Below are positions 45,006-56,200 of a stretch of DNA of 64,000 bases, piece by piece. Under the pieces are notes generated by a model. The model was not told the DNA's origin. It was given only the letters and a program-made list of their open reading frames with translations, and made no database searches. The DNA is from Catonia carolina. Lineage: Eukaryota > Arthropoda > Insecta > Hemiptera > Achilidae. Made by a program: the position numbers and the translations under genes. The stretch covers positions 15,171,774-15,235,773 of the forward strand of contig JAQMRL010000014.1 in NCBI GenBank assembly GCA_035578175.1, given 5' to 3'. Each line of letters starts with the position of its first letter. Position 1 is the stretch's first letter.

Positions 45006-48000
45006 GTAAGTTTCTTTTGTTACTTTTTTCATTGTCAACTAAATATCTCGCTTGTGTTTCTCTCTTTTCCAATGATGGGTTACATAGGTACCTACTGATA
45101 ATTTCAGAAGCACAGTAGTTTTATTTATTTATTTGTGACAATTTTTAAAATTGTCATCTATCATTTTCCTTTGTTCGTCCATTCGTCACACCCAGATGTC
45201 AGAAACTACCAGAGAAATCAGAAAACGGTTTTCGGATTCGTAATCTACACAAAAAGGTAGTTGACGTAAATTGGGTTTTAAGTTCCGAGTTTGACCAGAA
45301 GTGGCCCGAAACCGGAAGTCAAAAAAATCAACGTCAGAAACTACAAGAGTTAGTAACAAACGGTTTCCGGATTCGTAATCAACACAAAAAGTTAGTGGAC
45401 CTGAATTGGGTTATTAAGTTCTCATTAGGTTATAAAGTTTACCAAAAGTGGCCCAAAACCGGAAGTCAAGAAATCAAAGTCAAAAACTACAAGAGATATT
45501 AACAAACGGTTTTCGGATTCGTAATCAACACAAAAAGTTAGTGGGCCTAAATTGGTTTAAAGTTCCGATTTTCAACAAAAGTGGCCCAAAACCGGACGTC
45601 AAGAAATCAAAATCATTGGGTTAAAGTTCGAATTTTGAGCAGAAGTGGCCCAAAACCGGAAGTCAAAAAATCAAAGTCAGAAACTACCAGAGAAAGCAAC
45701 TAACGGTTTTCGGATTCATAATCTGCACAAAAAGTTGGTGGGCCTAGATTGAGTTTGAAGTTCCGGTTTCGACCGGAAGTGGCCCAAAACCGGAAGTCAA
45801 GAAATCAAAGTCAGAAACTACAAGAGATAGTAACAATCGGTTTTCGGATTCGTAATCAACACAAAAAGTTAGTGGGCCTAAATTGGTTTAAAGTTCCGAT
45901 TTTCAACAAAAGTGGCCCAAAACCGGACGTCAAGAAATCAAAGTCAGAAACTACCAGAGAAAGTAACAAACGGTTTTCGGATTCGTAATCTACACAAAAA
46001 GTTAGTGGGTCTAAATGAGTTTTAAGTTCCAATTTTGACCAGAAGTCGTCCAAAACCGGAAGTACAGAAATCAAAATAGGAATTGGAAACAAAAATAATG
46101 TCATTAGATTTCTCTTAAAGAGTAGATACAAAAACCATTGTGTTTGAAGTTTCGGTTCTGGCCGGAGTGACCCAAAACCAAAAGTCAAGAAATCAAAGTC
46201 GTAATTTTGAAACAAAAACATTGATAATTCGATTCCTCTTACCACTTTCTAAACCGCACAATAATAAAATCTCGGAAGTACAAATAATAACACTAGGTTG
46301 GACGCATATGTACTGCATGTGATGGCTTCATTCAATACACAGGTGATACGATCTGGTGTGTTTTTGAAGCCTTATGGTCAGCTAGACAATTTAAACTGTT
46401 ACTGCACTGAGAAATGCAATGTTATTAAACGGGTTTGTTAAGTCCCGATAGTCAAGAAAGGAAAAGTAGAAATCATTGGATTTAAGTTCCGATTTCGATC
46501 GGAAGTGACCCAAAACCGGAAGTTAGGAAATCAAAGTCGGAATTTGGAAATAAAAATAGTGTCATTCGATTCCTCTTAAAAGATAAGATACAGAAATCAC
46601 TAATGGTTTTTACCATTAGTCAAAGATAAGCCTTTTTAAAAATTGTCACCAGCCAAGAAACACGTCGTATCATTAAAGGGATTTATTTTTTTATAGTACC
46701 GTACACATACGATTTACTTATTTGGAACATTAAAAATTTAATATTTTTATATAATTCCTAATGTAAGCCCAAGTGTAATTTATTCCCAGCAAAGGAATAA
46801 CCTTGTCTGCTGGGGTAGTCGCAGCCTTTTGAATCTAATTCTTAAATTATGGTACAGACCTATTTTAAAAAAACTGTTCAGTAACAATCCCTAATTGTTA
46901 ACCACAAATCCTTTACCATTACCACTACTGTAAAGTCAACTCGATGGTGCTTAATCTGGAGAAGGTAAAGATAGTAAACAACACATGGAAAACAAATTGT
47001 TCATATTTCAACTACTTTGGGTCAACGACCGAGATTAAGCGTAAACTCCGTATTAAAGATTTAGGAATTGTTAACGAGTGCATTAAGTAAGCAAGTAGAA
47101 ATCTTGGACTAATAAAATGAATAGCTCGGAATTTTAAGTGTGCTCTTAAGGCTGTATATTTCCCCCTCATATAGTGTCAACTTTAGACCACGTTAGGTAA
47201 TTTTAAACGTTTCTGGAAACTCTTTTCGCAGCCCACTTTCTCAGAATTCGCTGACTGTAGGCTTTTCTCCTTCATTCTGTCCACCGGATTTCATGTTTAA
47301 TTTTTTTTTCTCTTTATAGAAGCCATTAAAATCTGTAATTAGTTGTCTGAATTTGGTTCGGTTCATTAAGTTTCTTGGTTTATTCTTGTGTTCTCAATAT
47401 CCTTTCTGACTTCTTTAAACCATTTATCCGACACCTCGGTTCTATTATTTAGTGTCTTGAAAATTAGTTTTGTCAACCGATTGTCATCCATTCTGTAGTA
47501 CTGATTCCCGTAAAATTTTAGTCTTCTTTTCCTAATTGTTTCCATTAATTGTTCATTTTTTGTCCAGTTTTTCGCGACCTTGTTACCTATATTTTTCATC
47601 TTCTATCTTTGGACTATTATCATGCGGAGGATCTTTCTCTCAATTTCTCTGTTCTTCTTAGACCAGCCTTCCTGGTTATTCTGAGGCACTCACTCGCATA
47701 AAGACGTAGAGGTTTTGTCACAGTATTGTGTCTAATCTTGTCTTGTCTTGAAAGTGCTTTCTTCTTATACAAGCGGGGTGAGTTCCTCGGAGTCCACCAT
47801 CCATCTTTCCTCGTCTGTTGTTGTTCGCTTCCTTTTCGCTGGTCTTTGGTTGTATGATCTCCCAGAGGTACTTGAAGCTATCAACTTTCCCAATATTTCC
47901 GTATTGTGTCCTCAGGTGACGCGGGGCTGTTTTGATGTTCGTTATGTATTAGTATATCAGTCTATATGTACATAAATAATTTTATATGTATGTCATAATT

Positions 48001-50212
48001 ATTTTTGTTTGTTTTGTTGTGCAGTTAGTTTCCTGTATGTTATAACAAAAATAGGAATAACAGCGGGAGTTCACAGGTATTGGACACATCGTTCATACAA
48101 AGCAAAATTACCACTCAGAGTCATGCTCATGTTTTTCTTTACGCTTGCATTCGAGGTAATTATTTTTCTTTACTACGTAATCTAATAGTAGATAGTCTCG
48201 AAGTGAATTCACATATTAGCATAGAATCTGTAGTCCAATTTCTGAATGGATTAATGTTAACAGTCAATGGGAAAAAGTGTCAGTACCTACAGTTCAAAAA
48301 CAAACACAATGTAAAAAAACAGAGAAGTGGATGTCTTTATACAAAATAATATCCTAGATCATGTGCAAATAGTGAAGTTTCTAGAAGTGTCACTGGATAA
48401 GACCCTATCGTGGGCTTATTACACCGATCAAATTTTTGGTAAAATATCATCTGGGGTATTTGCATTAAAACAAATTGCCAGATTAAATGATAAAACATTA
48501 TCATGGTTTAATTTTATCTCATATCAGGTAAGCCATATTAGTATGGGGTAATTTATCACAGTGTAACATGGAAAGAGTTTTTAAAATACAGCAAAAAGCT
48601 GTTAGGTGTATGATGGGAGTCAACCACCTTACCTCTTGCAGATCACTATTTAAAGAGCTGCAATTGCTCACAGTTCCTTCTTTGTACATTTTTGAAGTGA
48701 TAATGTACGTAAAGAAAAATACCTTTTTACAGAATTTAGATGTTCACAACCACTTCACAAGAAACAGAATCGATTATTATGTTGCTAATCACAACACTAA
48801 ATTGTTTAAACAAAAACCAACTTATGCAGGTAGAAAATACATCAATAAATTGCCACAAGGTTTAAAAAGTTGTGATAATTTAAGTCATTTTAAAAAAAGC
48901 TAAAACAATATTTGATTGATGAAACAAACATTTTACAGTGTGCACGAATTCCTTTTTAAATAGTTTTTGGTTGAAAAGTATTTAACTTCTAATTAAACAA
49001 ATATTGTGTACCTCGTATTTGATAAAAAAGGGATTCATGACAAGCCTACTGAGTTAAGCAGTAGCGGAAAAAAATTATTGGTAAGTGATGAATTGTGTTT
49101 GACTTTTTAATTCTGTGTGCTATTTGATACAAAGGGGTTCATGATAAGCCTACTGAAGTAAGCAGTAGCAGAAAAAAATTTTGGTGGTGATGAATGTATT
49201 ATTGTGATAAAGTTTTTGTTTATCAGTTTTATCTTGACATGTCCTATACTCCCTTTTAGAGTCTCCTGGATGCAAAAAAAAAAAAATTAACTGAAAGTGG
49301 TAGTTTTACCAATAGTAATTTATTTATTTTTTACTTTTTACTTTTTCTTGCCCTTATATGAATGGTGTGACACTTTTCTCTAAGATCCGTTTCGGGATCT
49401 GGGTAAATTAAATAATTAACACACTAAAATCTATAAATACAAGTATTTATTAGAATTAAATTACTTAATAAATAACAAACTAATTGTAATTAACCCACCG
49501 AGTTGGTCTAGAGGTACAGTTGTCACCAAAATCAGCTGTTTAACAGCTGATTTTCGGAGACGAAGGTTCCTGGTTGAAATCCTAGTAAAGGTAGTTACTT
49601 TTATACAGATTTGAATACTAGACAGTGGTTACCGGTGTACTTTGATGGTTGGGGTTTAATTAACCATACTCTCTCAGGAATGGTCGGCCTGGGTCTGTAC
49701 AAGACTACACCTCATTTAAACATCATACATATCATCCTCATCTCATTGGGTCATGGGGTTGCTTATTGTTCTTAATTGAACAGATTGCAACGTACATAAA
49801 TTAGGAAAAAAATATATAATTAACTAAAACAATAAATAACTTAACCATTTTACTAAATACTATGATTTTTACTAAATAATTTTTTACTAAATAATGATAC
49901 AAATTAGGTTGTTTTATTTTTTTACATTGGTGAAACAAAGTTGAGTGAGTGTTTCACCCCAGATTTTTTAAATAGCCATGATTTTACTAATATACAATAT
50001 AATGATAAGGAAATGTAAGACACGTGATCAACCATCTCTCAAGTGTGTGGAGGTCACCACAAGACTTTTTTACATCGAGTTACAGCTACACTCATCAGAT
50101 CTTAAATTTAAGAAGACAGATTCATAAAATAATTAATTACTGAAACATTGTGAGGTATTGTGGGGTGGGGAATAAGGCAGGTCATGAGTTAACCTTTTGA
50201 CCTTTCCCTCCT

Positions 50213-50249
<37 letters not shown>

Positions 50250-53200
50250 AATTACCCCACCACTAACACTTACCGATGTCTTTAACTAATCACTAAAAAT
50301 TTAGGAATGTCATAACGACAGGGTGCACCAAAAATTATTTGACAAAATATTAATTTTTGAATATTATGTAATAATTTATTTTCACTTTGCCTATCTGAAT
50401 GAAGGAATGAAAGAATTGTTTTCATTTGTCTTCATGGTTTATTAGAAGATTGTTTAGAAATTTCAAGTAATTTATATAAATATTTGAACATCTTTGATTT
50501 TAGGGTAAAGTTTACGTTTGGGCACGTGACCATAGAGTTCATCATAAGTACCAAGAAACAGATGCTGATCCTTACAACGCAGGAAGAGGTTTCTGGTTCG
50601 CACATATGCTTTGGTTATTGCAGAGTAAACATCCAGATGTTCTTACAAAAGGCAAAGGTCTTGATTTAACCGATTTGAAAAATGACAAATTAGTCATGTT
50701 CCAGAAAAAGTAAGTAGTTTTTTGGTACTGAAAATTTTCCGATATTTCAAACTTGGGTATCCAAAATTTTTTGAAAATAAATTTTTAATAAAAAAGACTG
50801 TCATGTTGGAAATGGTTCGGTCATTATCGATTATAGGTATGGAACAGAGTTGATGGTCTCCTCCTCCTCCTCCTCCTCCTCCTGTCTTCTCGTTCTCCCC
50901 TGCTCCCCTCTCCTCCTTCCCTCTCCTCCTCTTCCACCTTCTCCTTACCCTTATGTTCTTCTTCCTCCTCTTTTTCTCTTTCTCCTCCTAATTTTCCACT
51001 CTTCTATCTAGTTAATGCCTGATGTCTGCATTCCGTTCTCTATCCGGTCTGACTTGCAACTGTTCCAAAAAGCCTCAGCTCTGAGTAGCACCAGTCCGAT
51101 CTGAGTTGCAACAGTTCCAAAAAGCCTCAGCTCTGAGTCGAAACAGTTCCGATATCTGAGTCGCAACAGTTTCAAAAAGCCTCAACTCTGCAGTCTCTGT
51201 GGGTAACTGTCATTATCCAGATCTTACTTTTGAACAGTTTTTTTTTTGGTTTAACGTCCGACTGTTCTGCAATTACTGCTAATACAGACGATGAAGGATG
51301 AAACGATTTTTTGTAACGTGTGAAAATAAGCCGTGCCTGAATGGGATTCGAACCCAAGACAGATAACTAATACAGATATCACTCTATAAAATTTAATGAT
51401 GGGATATTTGAATAAAAATTATTCTTTTATTAAAATTATTCATTCGTCCCATGATGTAAATCAAATTTTAGATAATTCACCTCTTTTTATTCGTAAGTGT
51501 TCTCTCAAGAATCGAGATATATAAAGATCTAGTTAGGAATTAAGAAAATTTAAAGAACGTGGACAAAAAATCTTTATTAACTGATAAAATTGAGAAAGAC
51601 ATACAACTTGGAACGGTCATCTACAAAGAATGATGGAGAATAGTTTGCCACAGAAGGTTTGACTATGGGTTCAAGCTAGGTGGAGGAAGCGATAACAACT
51701 CAGAAAGTAGTGGAGTGAGATTTCATAAGGATTATGGAAACCAGGGATCTAAGAGATGTTGTGTTCAATGAATGGCATTTTGGGTTACGTTAAATGAGTT
51801 CTTCAAATCATCTGCAACAATTATAATAATAAATATTGATTTTTTTTTGTTTTTCAGATACTATTGGCCACTTGTTTATGTGATCTGTTTAATCATGCCA
51901 ACTTTGGTACCATGGTACTTCTGGGGTGAATCTCTCATCACAGCCTGGCACGTAGCTGTATGTCTCAGATATGTTATCTCCTACCATGGCACATGGGTTG
52001 TCAACAGTTTTGCTCATATGTATGGAAATAGACCTTATGAAATGTAAGTACCAAAATTGATCAAAAGGTTTGCTATTCACCAACTAAGAGTTTGTTTTTC
52101 AACGAAAATTCAGGGACAGCTTAAATTCCAGAATTTTATCACTTTACAAAATTCATTACAATTTTTTATTTGTATAGGACCAATTTTAGATCACGTGAGG
52201 TGACTTTAAATGTTTCTGAAATTCTTTTTGCAATCCACATTTTCAGCATTGTATACTTTTCTCCATTCTTCTGTCCATCCGGTGTTCTGTTTTGCTCTTC
52301 ATGGAAGTCCATAATTAGTTGTCTGAATTTTGTTCGGTTCATTAAATTTGCACGGTTTATTCCGGTTTTCTCAATATCTTTTCTGACTTCTTTAAACCTT
52401 TTATTTTTTGGCCACTTCCAGTTGAAACCGGAACTTCAACCCCAATAATTTCTCTATCTACTCTTTAAGAGGAATTGAATGATATTATTTTTTGTTTCTG
52501 AATTCCGACTTTGATTTCTTAACTTACGGTCGAAACCGGAATTTCAAACCCAATAACTTTTTGAGTAGACTGTTGTTTAGGTCATCGGTTGAAAACTGGT
52601 TTGAATCTCTAGAGGCTTTACTAAGTAAAACGAGGAGAGTGGTGGTTTACCAGGGCCTTCCTCATTGAGTGGAAAAGTATGCTTATAAGCGTGCCATACC
52701 ATCTGAAAATCATCTACTTTCCACTAAGTAAATGACACCTTCACTTCATTTCACCACAGGATCTAACTGTATAATGAAATACATTAATCTCAGAGGAGAT
52801 AACTGTGACTATTGTCTTATACACCTCTACTTCTTCTGTTCTTAAATGCTTTAGTCATTTAATTGGCTGACCATGTGATAAGAAACAGGACTATTTTTTT
52901 AGTTCCTGAAACTAGCAGATCGAGTGCAAATAATTTAACACTCCAACTGCCTGTTATGGGTAATTGTGTAGATTATGAATCGAAAACCGTTTGTTGATAT
53001 CTCTTGTAGTTTGTAACTTTGTCTCGACTTCGTTTTTGGGCCACTTCCGGTCAAAACCGGAACTTCAGATTTTAAGCTCACTAACTTTTTGAGTAAGATA
53101 CGAATTCGAAAACCGTTTGTTGCCTTGCAGTTTCTGACATCTGGGTGAGACGGATGGACAGACTAAGGGAAATGATTGATTACAATTTTAAAAATGTCCA

Positions 53201-56200
53201 CCAATTAGTATAATATTCTTCATTAATATGAACTAAATTAGTTGTTTTATCCAAAATGTCGGATTAGCAGGATTATTGCGAAATCAATGAAACCTTCATC
53301 TCTATACTTCCAAACAAATGATTCATAGTTGTTAAAGTACAGTACTAGATGTTCGTCAAATTTATGCCAGAAAAAGAATTATAAAAATAATAACAAAAAT
53401 AAATCTGTATACAATAAAAATAAACATTTGTTTCCCTCAGACAGGCGCACAAAAAATTGAAGGTTATGTTGTATTAAATTTGGTATTGTAGGTAGTGCAA
53501 AAAATAATATGCCTGTTCAATAATTTTTGTTAGTTTTACATCAAAATGTCATATCAAAAAATTACAATTAATCAAAAATGTTTTTTGAGATATATTTTTA
53601 GTAGCGTGTTAAATATGTACATGGTGTTTTTGTAAAAATCTGCTGTGGAACAATCACATGTCTTTCTCTTTCCAATGTAGAAAATAAACAATATAATCTA
53701 TTTTAAATTTTGTTTACAAATGTTTATTTGAAACATTTTTTTATTACGATTTGTACAACGCTTCCCAAATCGGTAAGAAATGAGGTTTTTTAATATTGTG
53801 GCTTTAGTATGAATTTAAATTAAAAAATGTGTAATAAAAGTTATAGGGACGAACTGCTAACAGCATTAAAAGATATGAAGAATTAAAAAAAAGTGGCGAA
53901 GATGCAACTACAGTTGAACTTTGGAAATATGGATCTAGAAAAACTAAAGAACTTTTGCACAAGAAACTAATTGAAATTTGGCAAAACGAAAAACTGCCCG
54001 AACCTTGGACAGAGGCATTAATCATGCCATTACACAAAAAAGGCGATAAGTCTAATCCAGACAATTACAGAGAAATCTCTCTCCTAGATTGCACATACGA
54101 AATTCTCTCCAAAATCATCTACAACAGGATTAAAGACCAACTAAATTTAGAACTAGGAGACTACCAAGGGGGTTTAGACCGGGGAGAAGTTGTGCTGATC
54201 AAATATTAACTCTAAAAGTAACAATAGCAAATTGCAAATCCAATCAACTAATAATCTCTTTTATTGACTTTAAAAAAGCCTGCGATTGTATCTATAGACC
54301 GTCTATATTTAAAATCGTAAGATATTTTGGCTCACACCCAAAACTGGTTAAAATGATCGAATTAACACTGACGAAAACAAAATCTAGTCATCTTTAAAAA
54401 CGAATTATCAGAAAGTTTACAAATAAAAACAGGACTGCGACAAGGCGATAGACTATCGCCTTTGCTCTTCAACTGCGCACTGGAATTTGTCTGCGAGACT
54501 GCAACAAACTGAATCCTAAGAACATCAGAATAGGATGAGGAAAAGTTAACAACAGATTAAACTGTCTAGGATTTGCGGACGATCTGGCCTTAATGGCAGA
54601 GTGTTAAGGAAGCTAGGCACCAAATAGAAACCCTAGAACAATCAGCAGGAAAAGTTGGATTAAAAATCTCTTATGAAAAAACTAAAATGATGGCTAAAGA
54701 GACACTATATAAATTCAGTAAACATAAACGGAAACCAAGTAGAACTAGTTAAATCGTTTAAATGTCTAGGCGAACACATACACACAACAATAAAGAAAAC
54801 AGCGTGGGAAGAGAGACGGAAAAAATTATCTAAATCCCAACAAATAACCAAAAACATATACAACAAAAAATGCTTATCTATACTAACAAAATTAAACACT
54901 ACGAAACAGTCATACAACCACAAGTTACCTATGGCAGCAAAACCTTAGCAAAAGTGACCAAGAGAAAAGCAATAGACATTGTCCTTAAACTCGAAAGACA
55001 AATCCTAAGAACCTGCGTAGGAAAGAAAAACAAAGTAGATGGGCAATGGAGAATTCTTACAAACGAACAAGTCTATAAAGAAAACGAACACATAACAGAT
55101 ACAATAATGAAGAAAAGGATATATATTATTTTCTTGGAAATCTTATCAGAACACCTAAAGACAGAATTTTAAACAAGATACAGTAATTAGAAAACTCTTT
55201 CCAGTGTTAACATCAGGAGCATGGATCTGAAATGTCAAAGAAGACGTCATCGAAGATTTAGAAAACATAACAGAAATATTAAAAATCTTAAGAAATAAGG
55301 AAAGTAGATTTGAAACAAAATCAGATGGATGAACAAACAAAAGCAGGAACAAAAACGGTCTTCTCAGAGGAAGTTCGGCAAGCAAGATCAGCCCGAATGA
55401 AGGTATACTGGCAGAATATCAAGCTAAAGAATATGAAAAGGAAGAATCTTACCAAATTTGAGTATAGTGATCCATTGTGGTTATAAAAGACAAAAAATAT
55501 TTTTATTTAAAACATTTTCTGTGCGATTTGTACAATGCTTCCCAAATCGGTAACAAATGAAATTTTTTACTTTCTCTTGCCTATATGACTATATAAGAAG
55601 AAAGTATTGTTTTCATGTCGATTTTTCGAAATCGAGTTTTCACTGGATCTACACGTTTTCAGACCCCCTAAACCCAAATAACATGTTTTAGCTATTGGTC
55701 TGTGTGTGCGTGCGTGCGTGCGTGTGTGTGTGTGTGTGTATGTGTGTGTGTGAACAGAATATCTCAAGAACGGAACATCGTACGAACTTGAAATTTAAGT
55801 TACATATCACTACCGAACCTGACACGAACATTTTCATCAAAATCGGTCAACCGGAAGTAGTAGTTTATTCGTGTAATTTTTCACTTTTTTGCGATTTTCT
55901 CAAAAACTGGTCCTACGATTTTTTTAAAAATTACCTGATTTACTAATTTTTTTATGCTCTACAAGATAGGGTAGGCGCCATGTTTGATGAAATTCTCGGT
56001 GAGGCTGTTTTCACGTAAAGAAGTTGTTTTTTAAGATTATGGCTTTAATATGCATTTTAGCGCAAAAATGTATATTATAAAAGTTGTAGAGAATTTAAAA
56101 TCCTATAACTTTTATTTCAAATATTTTTTTGTGTAACGCTTAGTTTAGCAGTAATTAGCGATTTTCTATTTTTTTTCTCACGAAAACTTGTAAAAAATCG

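Larger units (their letters stand above)
53840..55470 (+). mobile_element. LINE with reverse transcriptase, decayed, in desaturase intron 4
   Basis: In order on the + strand: LIEIWQNEKLPEPWTEALIM, PLHKKGDKSNPDNYREISLL, YNRIKDQLNLELGDYQGG, IISFIDFKKACDCI, IKTGLRQGDRLSPLLFNCAL, LGFADDLALMAE (FADD intact, about 54569) and HYETVIQPQVTYGSKTLAKV in the connection domain. Frame shifts divide it into several pieces. The LRQGD.LSPLLFN.ALE pattern marks an endonuclease-type LINE, different from the families at 18985 and 35405. Confidence 0.78.

Noticed and set aside
45749..46322. Several frames in desaturase intron 1
   Set aside because: All are translations of the tandem satellite and share its period.
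50484..50669. A + frame of 61 codons over desaturase exon 3
   Set aside because: Different reading frame from the desaturase; the correct frame gives the His-box 2 sequence.
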